This document shows positions 21,942-35,178 of a DNA stretch of 64,000 bases, piece by piece (position 1 is the stretch's first letter; each line of letters begins with the position of its first letter). This DNA comes from Thuidium tamariscinum (lineage: Eukaryota; Streptophyta; Bryopsida; Hypnales; Thuidiaceae): the NCBI GenBank assembly GCA_947034885.2, contig OX344754.2, positions 21,160,501 through 21,224,500 on the forward strand. Reading direction: 5' to 3'. The translations under genes were made by a program, and so were the position numbers. Under the pieces are notes generated by a model, which had not been told where the DNA came from, made no database searches, and saw nothing but the letters and a program-made list of their open reading frames with translations.

Positions 21942-24650
21942 AACTATGCTCATATATATATACATATATATAGAGTATATATATTCAAATGAGTAATATC
22001 TAGGATAGGTTTTAAAATACAATGAAATTTTATACTCTCTATTTTCTAGAGTGAGCAATTCTTATTTCTATATGCCTTGATTTTCATCTCTTATTTCAAA
22101 ATGAATTAATATAATTTCAATTGATGCAAATTATTTTAGTCCCTTCCAAACATAGTTTTCAAAGACAATTTAGTTTTCAATTTTCATTCTTAATTTTCTA
22201 CATGGACGATGTTAAAGGAATGAAAATTGAAGGTAGAAAAGGAGGGATTATATAATTTCAAAACTCTAATGTTACCTATAGATACAACTTCAGTATTAGT
22301 AAGGACCATTGACTTTTGTGATCATCTAGGGGTTAACTAAATTAGGGAAAAAGGTTGTAAATTTTGATTTTAAAAGCCATTAGCAAGAGACCTTAGATAT
22401 TAGATTAGATTTTGACTTCGGAAGTCATTAAAAAAATCAAGGAAAAATCACAAAAAATCAAGAAGATAAAAAAAAGAAAAAAAAAGTTTTGGAAAATTAG
22501 GAAAATTTAGAAAAAGAAACAAGGGGAACAGAAATTGGAGTTACAATAAAAATCAAGAATCAAGAATACACGAGTAATGGGGGATACATACAAACAAGGC
22601 AAATGAATTCAAGGAAACAAATCACACCAACAACATAGAGATCATGAACCTCAAGGTTAGTATTTAAATGCCATCCTTCATATTGCTTATTTTCCATTGA
22701 AATTTCAATATCCTTGAGCTATTAGGACTATAGGAAAAGATTAGGATCATTTGGAACGTAGGACTAGAACTTAGAACCGAATTGAATATTTGATTAGCTT
22801 TCCAAACACATAAAAAATCAATGATTATCAAAGAAATTATAAAAGAAATTAGTTTAACTTTAAAGATTGGATGAATTTAGAAAGCTTCATCCAAAGTAAT
22901 ATTCCATAGGAATCTCATATTTTAAACTAGAAGCAAATTCCAAGATTAGTCTAGGAAAGTTAAAGTAAAATCCAAATTTACTTTTCAAAAGATAAAAAAG
23001 AATTACTTATAAATTTGGTAAACTAGTCAATGGTGAAAATTTTTTAGTAAATAAAATTACCTAAAATTTAAAGTAGATTCATACTTTCACCTTCACATGT
23101 TAAAAAATCAAAGTTACAAGGTAAACTTTAATTAACCAATTAAGATCAAAGTAGAAGTAGAATTAAAAATAAAATAAAATAACTTACAACTTATTAACTT
23201 TACCAATGTAAAATCTTTTTATCAATAGGGTAAAAGGGATCAAATTAATTACCTAGGAAAAGAACCATAATTTATAAAAGTATATAAAACAAATAAGAAA
23301 GAAAAGAAGAGGATGGAAATAAAAATAAAACAAAGAATAGGAATTGGTAAGGAATTAATGAAAATTTACTTAAAAGAGATTTTTGGAATAAGGAAGGATT
23401 AGAACCACCTAAAGAATATAGAGATCATAACTTAGCTTTAAACTATTTGACTTTTGCCTAAAAAACCTTAATTTCAAAAGTTGCTACTAGAATTGCTTAG
23501 GTAGAAACCTATAATTTTTGTTAGTTATTCCTTATCAATAAAGTAGGATTTAGTAAAAAGCTCCATTGCTTGGAAGCCAACTTGTTTATTACAATCACTC
23601 ACCCATAGATTTAAAACTTCAAACTTAGAACCTAGTTGTGTATGTTTGAAGAGCAAAACACTCTCAATGAATATATTTGTGATGAACGAAATTTTGTTAA
23701 ATATTTAAATTTGTAAAATTCATGAAAAAATAACGCATAAGAAATTGGTAAATAAAAATAAATTATTTTAATTGAAAATTTCTCCAAGAAGTGAATATAG
23801 ACATAAAATAGTGTGAAATCTTTTTAATTAATTGTTTTCTCTTTATATTCCAAACACCTTTGACACAATGACATTCATGTCAAATCACCACTATGCAAAC
23901 TACCATCAAACAAAATTTGGCATTTCAACAATTAATTGCTTAAAATTATTATCATTTTATATACAAATAAATAATACATATGTAGACATTAGGTGCAATA
24001 TGTGCAATAATGAGTTTTAGATGTTTAAGTTGTGTCTGAATTAGCCATTGCAATTTTTGTAAGTGTCCTACACATTTTCATAGCCATTATATTGCACCTT
24101 CGCAAATTCTTTATTACTTTTCATGTGAAGGAGTATCTCTTGAATCTGTCTATGGTGAGCTAGTAGTGCTTTAGAGAATTGTGAGATAGTGGTTCATGTT
24201 GAAACGTTGTAGAGGATTCCTGTAGACTAAAGGTATGTTCACACTTGTGGTGGAAAGGAGCTACATGAACGTCAGAAAGCACACTTAGAGACTTTTTCTA
24301 TCCATTGTTTACACCTATGGCTTTACACAATAACCCAAGTCGACGTGGAGGTTGAGTTGGCATGCAGAGGGAGTGCTGGGGGCCAAAGTACTGTCTCATG
24401 AATCAGAGCTAGTACGGTGCTCATTGGTGGGCTTTAAATGGAAGCTGGAAAAACACGAATACAAACAGTAGATGTCATTGAGGACACGTATTCTATAGAT
24501 GATTGGGATTTGCACTCTCATTACGCTAATACGGTGTCATGTTGTACATTCATACATAGTATAAAAACATAATATAATATGTTTATTAAATAGCTTCAAA
24601 GTGACGCCTTTCTGTCGAGTAGCTTCAAGATAACACTTTTCTATTGTGGT
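21942..24650. other. AT-rich intergenic DNA with decayed repeats
   Basis: Purine-rich A-runs dominate 22,430-23,400. A TAGGGGTTAA end at about 22,329-22,338 matches the TTAA-flanked element family. At 23,551-23,645 a segment (TAGTAAAAAGCTCCATTGCT onward) is shared with 54,291-54,385, just upstream of the copia remnant. From 24,150 the composition becomes less AT-rich, consistent with the promoter region of the small gene that follows. Confidence 0.45.
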
Positions 24651-24660
24651 GCATTGCATC

Positions 24661-24668
24661 TATATAAG
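24661..24668 (+). promoter_or_regulatory. TATA box for the small AT-hook-like gene
   Basis: TATATAAG lies 69 bp before the ATG at 24,737, a normal plant spacing for a core promoter with a short leader. Confidence 0.55.
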
Positions 24669-24736
24669 AAGATGGGTTTGCTTTAGAGCTTCATTGAAAT
24701 CCACTAGTGATATTTGAATTCTACTTTACATTTAGA

Positions 24737-25069
24737 ATGTTGAACTGGAAGGGTTTTTCTGAGTCGCAAGATGAAGAGCTTCAACCGGAAGTTGAATTTG
24801 AGCTTTCATTATCACAACTACCGGATCAACCTCTTTTGCCGTGAGATCTAGCATTGCCACGCGGACATCCTCGAGATGAAGCCGGTCGACCTTCTCGTCC
24901 ACCGAAGCAACTTCATGTAGAGCGGCAATGGCATGGTAATCTTGATACCGATGATCGTGCTTTAGTGATCTTGTTTCAAGTCGAGAGTGTTGAGCCAGGC
25001 ACTTGTGAAGTGACATTCAAGGCAAGTTATGAGAACAAAAACATTGGTCGATATTTTTGCATGGTTTGA
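24737..25069 (+). pseudogene. Small AT-hook-like protein gene with an in-frame stop
   Basis: From ATG at 24,737 the frame reads MLNWKGFSESQDEELQPEVE and on to PLLP, then TGA (24,842-24,844), then DLALPRGHPRDEAGRPSRPP and on to NKNIGRYFCMV, ending at TGA (25,067-25,069). PRGHPRDEAGRPSRPPK resembles an AT-hook (a GRP core flanked by basic and proline residues), a minor-groove DNA-binding motif. The first stop would be restored to Arg by CGA. The frame stays open beyond the second stop to about 25,197 (WLEGPVNPLAKVNHADYVAT), so the gene may once have been about 150 codons long. The family is not recognised. The minus-strand frame over the same bases looks like its shadow. Confidence 0.5.
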
Positions 25070-25197
25070 CCCATGGAGGGTAGTCATAGCCACCAACGTT
25101 GGTTGGAAGGTCCAGTCAACCCATTAGCGAAAGTCAATCATGCAGATTATGTAGCTACCACCATTAAACACATCCTCAAATTTTTACAAATGAAATG

Positions 25198-25379
25198 AAG
25201 CTTTGAATGGAATTCTAGTTTTTTACTTCTAATAGGCATTTATTGAATGTTAGTTCCTACTATTATACTTTGAGTTTACTTATTTACTTTGTTTTGATTT
25301 GTATAGGCATCTGGAAAGCCTATGTAGATTTTTTTATATACTAAATAAGTTAGCTAAGGGAGTTTGAAGTTTGGAAAGA
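25198..25379. other. Short AT-rich spacer
   Basis: No feature seen between the small gene and the tandem-repeat region. Confidence 0.4.
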
Positions 25380-26900
25380 GTGTGAATGGGGATGTTGTTA
25401 GAATCTTAGGTGGGGTCTTTAGTAGAGGCATGGAATAAAGTGCCCCATCCCTCACCTTAGAAGGGAAGAAAAGGTAGGAAAAGATTCCTTAGCTTGAGTG
25501 TTGGAGAGAGAAGTGGTGTGTGTGAGTTTTGAGGTTTTGAAGGCCGAACTTCGATGTGATGTATCTCATGGACCATGAATCTTTGAGTAATGAAAATTTG
25601 ACATCAGATTTCTTGTAACTAGAGCTTTGCAAAGAGAATTTTCATGTTGAATTTGGAATTGTGAGTCAAAAGTTATAGAGGTTTGAAGTTGTGAGGACCC
25701 GAGACCTCCACTGAGAAGTCAGAAGCTTCATCAAGCCATAACTTTTGATTTATTTTCTTTCTTGGTTTGAAATTTGTAGGGTGTATTTTAATTGTTAATA
25801 TATTTCTAAAAAGATATCACACTAGTCATTTAAAGTTTGGAGTAAGAAGTTATGGTGTGCTAAAATTTGAAGTCAAGATTGGACTTAGAGGAGGAGGGCC
25901 GTGACTTCGATGCCTATAACTTTTGGTCAATTTCTTGATTGAGGTTGAAACTTTTTGAGGTGTTAGTTCATAATTTCAAATTTCTAAATTGAATTTATTT
26001 GTATAAAATGGAGTTGTGATGCAAAAGTTGTGTAGTATTAAAGTTTGGAGCATTTCATACCTTCTTAATTGAGAAGGCCGAGACTCTACCTCTCACAACT
26101 TTTGGATAGTATCTTAGATTGTTGTAATATTTTTTATAAGTTGTAGATAGTGTTGAGAGCTTTCTTAATTGCTCTTATAATTGATATTTGGAGCTTACAA
26201 TCAAATTTTATTGAGAATTGAAAAAGTAGTGGTTGGATACTAAGGAAAAAGAAACCTTCCACTTTGGTTGAAATTTGGAAGGTGATTAGGTTGTGCTGTT
26301 AAATTTTTTAAATGATAAATCATTTAGCATTTGAGTTCCTAGAACACTTGTGGCACTAGATTGGAGGCCGCAGCTAGGATGGGACTTAGTTTTCTTAAAT
26401 CTTGAGGGGGTTTCTTCAAGTTTGTGAGTAAAAAAAGATTTCAAGACTCAAGGTTAAAGATTTGAGATTCAAGGAGCAAGAAGATTGAAGACTTGTCTGT
26501 TGTGGCTTATAGCTTGTTTTCCTTAGCCGGTTTGGAGGCTTGTTGTGATTTTCTTGTTATTTCCAGCCGATTTTGGAGGCTACTTGTTATTTGAAGTCTA
26601 TATTGTAAACTTTGTTGTGGCTATGTAGTCATTCATTATGACATTTATTAACCCGATTTTTATTTGTGGCGACGAAGTAGGATTGATCACCCACATGGTC
26701 GATTTTCTATGTTGTTCTCATTGGTAAAAGGCACTTCCTAGTCACCGTAAGTTTTAGGTTTAGGAGTCATTTTTGAACGGTCAGCTCGTGGTTTGGCTAT
26801 TCCATTTTACCTGTCCTGTTTTACTCGTCCAAGGACTTATTTCTTATCACACACCCTTACCCTGGCCTTATAGAGATACCACATGATAGGCCAACAAGGA
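25380..26900. repeat. Decayed tandem repeats, possible retrotransposon leader or LTR
   Basis: A unit of about 180-190 bp built on GAGGGCCGTGACTTCGATGC followed by TATAACTTTTGGTCAA recurs four or five times in divergent form (near 25,540, 25,690, 25,900, 26,070 and, partly, 26,360). Around 26,500-26,600 a GCCGGTTTGGAGGCTTGTTG-like piece is itself duplicated. The region resembles long non-coding leaders of plant LTR retrotransposons, but no primer-binding site, LTR pair or coding domain was identified. Confidence 0.5.
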
Positions 26901-26906
26901 GGAGTT

Positions 26907-26955
26907 TGAAGATTGAAGATTGAAGATTGAAGATGAAAAATTGAAGATTAGAAGA
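26907..26955 (+). repeat. GAAGATT microsatellite
   Basis: TTGAAGA heptamers repeat about four times perfectly, then break up (GAAGATGAAAAATTGAAGATTAGAAGATT). Confidence 0.8.
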
Positions 26956-28813
26956 TTCAACAAATTTCATAGCAAACTATTCCCATTTGCAGCCAGAATC
27001 CTCGTGATTTTCCAAAGCAAACTCTCTCAACATGACAACGACGTTACAACCATTAAAATACCGTACCAATCAAGGTACAAAAACGCTAGTCCTACATGAT
27101 TCCGCCTTAATTCACTAGAGATGGTTGCTAGGTAGTAATTACCTCTTCGAAGGAGTTTTAATTCCATAGTTGCATTTTGAATTTAAGCGGACATCGCAAT
27201 GTTGTAAAAGGTGAAAGCAAGAAAGACCCTCCATTTTGTGTAGCATTATCCGTAGTACTTGCAGTATTACTAATTTTTTTCGGGAGTACTTAAAAAATAG
27301 AAAAAATTAATTAATTTAAAAAAATTAATTTAATGTTTATAACTTTAAGGAGAAGGTACTCTAAATAGGAAAAGTATAGGAAATCATTTTAAGTAGGAGA
27401 ACTTGAAAAGGGCCAAATCTCATGAAAATAGACACTTTGACATTTTAATTTGTAAAAAATAGGGAAATTTAATTTCAAAGAAAATAAAAATTTTCCATTT
27501 GTAAAGATTTTGTATAAAAAAGATTTCAGCAAAAAAACATCTTGAAACCATTTCCAATGTTCAAAATTGTCTATGTAGCAAAGCCATGTTTGCAAATATG
27601 TAGAGGACATAAAATAATATTTTTTAAAATTTTGTTCTGTGGAAACATGCCTCTCTAGTGTATGTATAGACTCCAAAAAAACTCAACTCTAGATTATTAA
27701 TTTTGGGTTCCCCCCAATACTAAAAACCCCTAAATTACAAAGTGTGACAAATTAGCTACATTGAAATTTAAATATAAAATGATTTTTGAAAAATTTTGAA
27801 AAATAATTTCTTTAATATTATTCTAGTTTTTGATCTTCAAAAAAAATTCAAGTGCATCGGCTCTAATGTGCAAAAGTTATTGCCAATGACAACTCAGAAA
27901 CATGAAGTGTGATAAAAAAAAATAGGACAGGTATTTCTTGGCAAAACTAGCTATGTGCAAGTAACCGACGTCCTTTAGTGTGTTCTTAGTGCAATGTCGA
28001 TCTATGTAGAATTCAGTGCACGTTGAGTCATAGTCACCACGTTTGAGAAGTCCCACTTTTTGATTAAGACGCAAACATCAAAGAATGTAGTCTAGATCAA
28101 AATTGATTGGTGGCATTGACCGCCTTGCTACCAAGTGCTGGAACCAGGGTTTTCTTGTCGAAAAGGATTTCAGGTTTTTACATCTAATAGACGTGTTGCG
28201 CTGCATGTCGTGTTGAACAAGAGTTGATTAAGCATGACAGATTCATCGAGTAGAATTTTTTTTTTCTTACCCCGGATAAAAGAATTTTGCCTATGTAGCT
28301 GGTCAGTAAGAGTGACGTGGAATGCTTGGTCACAATCACAATCAAAAAGTCAAGCCATTGTAGAAAATTATTGCTTGTAACTAGTATTATGTATTTGATA
28401 ATAGATGTATTGTTGTTCTTTTTTTATACGAAAACAAAAATAAATTGTTGGTAAGCTTGGAATAGTCACATTGCACACAACTTCTAACCTCAACTTTTGA
28501 CATTGATATTCCATGGGTATAAATGAAGCTTACCATCTCAAGGAATGATGGAACTTCACAATACAATATCGAATTCAAAAACACATCTTTCTTGGGCATT
28601 TGCTTTATTTTATTCAAATCAAATGACTTGTCTCTTGCTTATTTTATAATGAAACTTTGATGTATGCAAACCCAAAAAGCTAGAATAATACTATTGCGTA
28701 TCTTCTAGTTTTGGTGTTTACATAAATGATTTTTTATCTATAAAATGCATGAAATTGTTTGTGAAATTGAATGGATTAAAATATACAAGTTTAGTATCAA
28801 ATAGGACATTCAT
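26956..28813. other. AT-rich intergenic DNA
   Basis: No gene recognised. A stretch at about 27,360-27,940 shares pieces with the R1 family (AAAATAGACACTTTGACATTT, GTATTTCTTGGCAAAACTAG) and may be a strongly decayed copy. A T-run lies near 28,255. Confidence 0.4.
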
Positions 28814-28911
28814 GGGTAGTTGCAAGAAATGCATACTGGTTTTTTTTGCCAAAATGGCCTTTGTACTAAAGTACTATGACCTTTTGGAATCAAAAATAAA
28901 TAAATAAATAA

Positions 28912-28980
<69 letters not shown>

Positions 28981-29583
28981 GATAGTTTGTAAATCATTTA
29001 AAATAGAGTATCTGTGAAAATTTTAAATCTAAAAAAATTTATTCCTAAAACTTATGCACAAAAATAGAGGCCTAAAAAATGCAAGAAAATAGATACTTCT
29101 AAATTTGATTTTTAGAAAATCGTAAGAAAACTCATATAATTTAAAAAAAAACATTTTTGCTAGCTTGAAGATTATCCTTTTCAACCATTTTTCATTTTTT
29201 GGCAAACAAAAATTGTGTTCTTTATATGTGAATCTAGAAAGTGCACATTGAGCACATGTGGAAGGTCAAAAATTTCCTATTTTTAGAAAATCTCTTAGTG
29301 GACTTGTGTAACTTTTGTATAATCCAATTTTGACTTTCAAATTTTTATTTTTGGATTGGAAATTGTACTTAAGAAAACCTCAAATGATCAAGGCAGACAT
29401 CCAATTGGGGGATGTTTTAAAATAATAAATAAATCTTAAAAAATTACAAAAATTACAAATGTGAAACTACTACGTGTAGCGTTTCTATAGAAAATAGTCA
29501 TACAACGCAATAGTTATAAGCAAAAAACAATTGTCAACAATTAAAGGGACAGGAAATAGAGCAAGCGTTTCTTGCAATGATCC
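28814..29583 (+). mobile_element. R1-family TIR element, copy 4 (770 bp)
   Basis: Starts GGGTAGTTGCAAGAAATGC and ends GTTTCTTGCAATGATCC. It aligns along its length with copy 5 at 29.8 kb (CTTTGTACTAAAGTACTATG, ATGTGGAAGGTCAAAAATTT, GCAGACATCCAATTGGG). It carries an expanded (TA)n array at 28,917-28,977. CAT precedes the element and ACAT follows it. Non-coding. Confidence 0.8.
28917..28977. repeat. (TA)n microsatellite, about 30 units
   Basis: An uninterrupted TA array inside R1 copy 4, preceded by AAATAAATAAATAAATAA. The other R1 copies have only AAATAAATAAAAT-like sequence here, so the array grew after insertion. Confidence 0.95.
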
Positions 29584-29681
29584 ACATTTGAATGAAAAAA
29601 ATCAAGATAGTGCCTATCCCAAATATGTACCAGACTTACCCTTTTCTTTTACATAAACGAAATTGAAGTCCATTGCAAAGA

Positions 29682-31085
29682 ATACACTTTGGGATTATAA
29701 ATATTGCATGTGGAAGGTATTTCATGGTAAGGTAGGATTACCTTATACTTAGTAAATTATTCTGACAAGCATTATTGAGTGCTAGAAAGCAATCATATTT
29801 TAATCACATAGGGTAGTTGCAAGAAAAAACTACCATTTTCTAGCCAAAATGGTCTTAGTAAAGAGTATTATGACCCTTTGGAATGAAATTTCTAAAAAAT
29901 AAAAATAAAAAACTATGGGTATTTTTTAAAGAATTCAAAAAATTATACGTGTGAAAATTCAAGTCTAGAAAATTTTATCTTTAAAAGTTGAGCACAAAAA
30001 AGAGGCCTAGAAAAATGAAAAACATAGATACTTTTGAGTTCATTTTTAGAAAATAGTAAAATATTTCAAAGAATTAAAGGAAAAAAGTATTTTTCTGTAC
30101 TTGTAGGTTTTCTTTTTTCACTATCTTTTATTTTGGAAAAATAAAAATTGTATCCTCTACACATGTACCTAGGAAATGTACTTTAAGTACCTATGGAAGG
30201 TGGACAATTTTCTATTTTTAGAAACTATCTCAAAAATTTATTTAAATTTAGTATAACTTCTTATACCCCAATTTCCACTTTCAAATTCGTATTTTTGGGT
30301 CGGAAATAGTACTAAAACCCATAAAATGACCAAGATAAACATCCAATTGGGATCAATTTAAAAATAATAAATAAATTGGAAAAAATTGGAAAAATTCACT
30401 GAATTTCTAAAACTTGTATTTGTACCTTCACTTCAAAATTTCATAAAAAAATAGATATATGATGCAAAAGATACAACCAAAATCCACTTGTCCAAGACCA
30501 AAGGGACCAGAAATAGAATAAGTATTTCTTGCAACAACCCATAAAGACAATCTTGCAATAAAAATGGGGTAAATCTAAGAGAGATAATCGATTAAGTATA
30601 AAAAAGTTACAAGAAGTCAATTGAAAGTTGAATAAATAGTTAGATTTTTTTAAATCCATGCCCTATTGTCAATGTTCACACTTTGAAGATAGTATAACAA
30701 GCATCTAATTTTTAAGGTTGGCTTATTGAAATGTGCTCAGAATTGGGCAATCCTACCTTAGCATTCAATCCACAAATATCTCACTTCTTACTAGTCATAT
30801 ATTTCTTTATAAATTATAGTAATCTATTATTAAATAATTCTAAATTAGTAGCACATAGAAAGTTAGATCCACAACAAACTTTTATGTTTATGAAATTGTT
30901 ACAAGATAGTGATATTTCAACTCAATTGCACAAATTCAAATTAATGTCACTTTGATAAATTAGTCCCATACACTATTAGGAACGATTAGTGTAATTTTGA
31001 AGCTGACAAAGACTCTATTTGGAGGAGCATGAGCAAAGAGATGTCTATTTCCATATTTGCAAAACATCTTAAAATGTTATGCTAA
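29682..31085 (+). repeat. Long dispersed repeat R3, copy a (interrupted by an R1 element)
   Basis: Excluding the R1 insertion, this stretch matches 52,341-53,103: TTATAAATATTGCATGTGGA, TATTGTCAATGTTCACACTT, AACCCACAAATATCT-like sequence, AATTAGTCCCATACACTATT and the final GGAGCATGAGCAAAGAG. It appears non-coding and may be part of a larger decayed transposon. Confidence 0.75.
29811..30540 (+). mobile_element. R1-family TIR element, copy 5 (730 bp) with ATA target duplication
   Basis: Starts GGGTAGTTGCAAGAAAAAAC and ends AGTATTTCTTGCAACAACCC. ATA flanks both sides (29,808-29,810 and 30,541-30,543). The paralogous repeat at 52.5 kb has the uninterrupted site AATTATGTAAAGACAAT (one GTA at 52,467-52,469), which fixes the borders and shows a 3-bp duplication. 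No open frame spans it, so it is non-autonomous. The 3-bp TSD with GGGT/ACCC ends fits no superfamily clearly. Confidence 0.85.
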
Positions 31086-34000
31086 GAAAATTGAATTAAA
31101 TTATTTTTCCCTATTTGAATGGTGAGATTGATTTAATAAGCAAACTTTACCTTGTTCAACAATTTTTTTGAAAAATTGTAAAATATAATTCCGAGATGAA
31201 TCCTACAATTATGTTATTTTTTCAAGAAGATGCTCTAATTGACAGAAAATTAAGATTGTCTAAAACTTTCACATAACAAGTCCAAACTGAATGAATCAAT
31301 CTTCTCATGTAGATAAAATGACAATGTACTTATGTACAAGAACCAAATTTTTCAATTCTTTTTCAATATTTTTGGTTTGGAAAGATTTCTTTCCCTCCGC
31401 ATCTAAAGAGATCTTTTACCCATAACTTTTGTTTATGGGCATCGATTGAAATAAAATATTTAATTTTAGAAAGATAATGTTTCTTTTCTATCTTCACAGC
31501 AAGTTTCAAAAAGATATCATGAATATTGAGACCATAGGAGCCTATCCAAAATCAATTCTTGGATCATTGAAAGAAACACCAAACCTATTCTCTATTGCAA
31601 TTAGAGTGACATTCTTGTCTTCCATTACAACCTTTGAATTCAAGTCCTAATTAAGAACTCAAATTTTTTTATTGAAGATGTTTAACTTGATGATAATCAA
31701 ATTCTTTATCCTTTTTAAAATTTAAAAAAATCATTTAATATTTAAAATTCAATTTTGTTAATTTGTCACTTTGAAATTTAGGGATTTTTGCTACATTTAG
31801 AATATTCAAATTGAATGATTTAGAGTTGAAAATTTGGAGGTTAATTTCCACTCTAGGTGGGTGTATACCTACCAAGAGGCATATATAAATATATCATTTT
31901 AAGTCCTTTAGATCCATGAAAATAGGGCTCCCTTACACATGCACTTCTAAATATAGTATCAACTTCATTTTATATGGGAGACATTTGATCTTCATCAAGT
32001 TCTTTCAAATGGTCAATTTTTGGAGTTTTTTTGTTTATGGTTTTTTTGTTCAATACTTGCAAGTAGTCCAGAGGACTTGCAACAACACTTTTAGCTGTTG
32101 ATTTTTCCAATCAATGTTTGAGATGTTGTGCTCCATTGTACTCATAGAACTCCATGGTAGAAATGTAAATTTTGCCAAAACACTACAAAAAATACATGAT
32201 GTTTCTTGAAATGACCTTTTCTCTTAAAGCTATTAATGATTTAGTTTTTCCTTCAATCTTGTGCCTAGTTCTACTCAACAATGTTTTTAAAGTATAAAAA
32301 GCAAGTATCTATTTTTAGAATTTTTTTGGTAGGCTTCCACCTCAATTCTTAGATATAATTTTTTAAATTTCAATATTAATAATTCAAAAATTAAAGATAA
32401 GAAGATTCAAACTCTTGTGTTTTAATCTCACAAAAAATCTCAATTTCTTCACTTTAAATACAAATATCTTGCAATCTACAATTGAATTTTTTTAAGAAAT
32501 TCTTCTATACATTTTTATACTAATTAAGTGAAATAATATATTAAAATATGTGAAGAAAAATAAGTTTTAAGTTTGTTGCTCTTTACAATAGAAATGGTAG
32601 TTTTGTATGATTTTGATGAAAATGATGTCTTCAAAATTTAGTGGTTAAAAATTTGTTTAGGCACTGAATTATTAAAAAATTTGAAGGACCAACTATTCAA
32701 TTTTTATTTACATAAAAAAATTTATTGAAATTTTGATTTGTCAAAACAAAACAAATCTCGAAGGTATAGACATATAGCCATACAATTATAATGTCCAAAG
32801 AACACCAATAATTTGAGGAAAACAATCCAATTTAGTTCTATTTTTAAATTTTTATTATAAATTCCACCTAATCATTTTCATTAATAACCATATCCCAAAA
32901 TATAAATCATAAAATTTTTATTAATATATAGAGAAACCATAACCAAAACATCTAAAATTCTAAAAACAATTAAGGTTAAAAAGAATTCAATTATATAATA
33001 GAAGATGATTTCATTTCAAATACCATATGTGTGTCTTTTTTATAAATTAAATCTAATAAGTTTCACTTACAATCAACTTTTCCTTGAATTTTTCAAATTT
33101 TGGGTTGAATTGAGGTAGTGTGACAAACATTGTTTTTTTATTAAATGCCTTTCAAATTGTTTTATATAAACAACTGTAAATTTTTATGCAAAAGAATAGG
33201 TCACAATTTATTAAGAGACAATTTAAAATTTCAAAATTTTAAGAAATAATCTAAAGTAATGCATTGTTGCATGAAACTAGTGCACCTATCATACCATGCA
33301 ATTGCCCCCAACACCAAATCATTTCTCCAATTTTTATTTATAACATATCATCACTAAACTTCAAATTAAAGAATTAATCCATACATTTTGGATAATGATG
33401 GAATGTTGGGTGTGTTAAGATAAAAATCTCAATGATCATTTCAAATGAGAAGGTTTCCTTTTTCAACTAGAGAGGATAAAAATGATACCATAGTTTTTGT
33501 TCACTTCTGAATCTAAAGCATTGTTCATTATCTTAAAAAAAAAGACTCTATCATTCATAATCTAAGGCACTCTTCACAATCTTGATTACTACTGAGATTT
33601 GGTGATTTATAACTCTTTTCGTTCTTATGAATTGGTTGGTATAAATGAAAATTTGTACATCATATGTGTATATGTGATGTGAGGCATTAAGGGAGCCAAT
33701 CAATTTCTAGCCACTTAAGCAATTTAGCATATCTTGAGAGTTGTTTTCTTGAGAAGAAAATAATTTTTCCATCTACAAAAATAGAATTTAGAAGGATTCG
33801 ACATTTTTTCAGAATTTTATTTCTCAAAATATACTTCATGTAAATTTTTTAGTTGAAGATTCCGTTTTATCTATTCTTGTCATATAGACTCTTCTATTTT
33901 CAACCATGGGGGTGATTGTTAAACCAACCAAGAGTGCAACCAATTGCCATGAGCCACGACTACATTAAAAGTTGTGCCATAATGAACCTCCTACTTGTTC

Positions 34001-34656
34001 TTGCTAATTGGAAAGAAAGCAACCTATTGGTCAAAATGGGTCTATGGTCAAAAATGGATCGGCTACCATAAGCTTAGAGCGAATCTAGGTGTAGCAATGG
34101 GCCATTTGATTGTATACAAATGTGCAAATATAAAAAATAATAATTAATTTTTTTTTAAGTTTTAAATATTCTTCATGTGATCTCGGTATGTGCCACGTAA
34201 GAATGGAGACAAAAAAATTATTTCCTTGGATTTGCACAATTCCAGAAAGTCAAATGACCTAGTAGTGGGTTTAGATTTTTTGTAATAGGGACTAAATGCC
34301 CAAAGCGATAGAATGATTCTTTCATAAGTTCTAGAACATAGGTTCAATTTATGCTACCTCCATCATTCTTAGATGTTGATATAAATCATATTAGAATATA
34401 TAGAGAGAGAATACATTGTTTTTTTTGTTTGATGAGTAGAAAATTCACTTAACTACTAATTTATAAATAATTCTAATAAGTGACAAACTTGACTCAAAAG
34501 ACAACTTATGATTTAAGACTACTTCCAACTCAAGACATTTTAGTAGTCATCTTGCTATTCTATAAAGCCCATGATTTTTCTATTTAGAGCTAATTTTGTT
34601 GTTCCAAGCTCACCTTTAGTACTTTGAATTTTTTTAGTTATTTTGTCACAACAATA
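31086..34656. other. AT-rich intergenic DNA
   Basis: About 3.6 kb, mostly above 70% A+T, with no coding sequence recognised. A TTTAGTGG-TTAA end near 32,640 matches the TTAA-element family. Nothing further supported. Confidence 0.5.
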
Positions 34657-35178
34657 TTAACTCCTAAAAGCCCAAGGGGTTTGGACAAAACACAAATGTA
34701 TTATAAAATATAAGTTCTATAACATTTTTGAAGTTTTCATGAATTAAGATAGAAAACATCAGTATGGTCAAAATTATGAAATTATTTTTTTATTTTAAGT
34801 GAATTTTGAAGATATAACTTCAGAAATTCACCAAAAATACAATTTATCTCTTTAGCATCTGAATTTTTTTTATTGGTCAAAATTGTGGTTTCTATTGATT
34901 TGTGAAGAAATGCATAAGATTTAGTAATGAAAACACCAACACTTTTCCAAAATAGTAAGCTTTTCAATACTAGACAAATCATGAACACTAGCTTTGTGCT
35001 ATTTCTCTTATAATTTTTTTTGACCTTACTGATCTTAGTTTTGAATATAAATATTGAGAGACAACCCAAAATTTTAAACTAAGAAAAAAAATTGAAAAAA
35101 GTTTTTTTTTTGGCCTAAAAATTCTGCCCAAAATTTGGTAGCAACCATAAAATGGTCGTTTGAGCACTTAGGGGTTAA
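34657..35178. mobile_element. TTAA-flanked, piggyBac-like short element, copy 1
   Basis: Flanked by TTAA on both sides (34,657-34,660 and 35,175-35,178). The left end is CTCCTAAAAGCCCAAGG; the right end is the inverted form, ...GAGCACTTAGGGG. A TTAA duplication and CCC-starting inverted termini are the hallmarks of the piggyBac superfamily. It is 522 bp including the TTAA copies and has no transposase frame. Confidence 0.65.

Noticed and set aside
24732..25016. 94-codon minus-strand frame
   Set aside because: Shadow of the plus-strand AT-hook-like frame, which has a TATA box and a better start.
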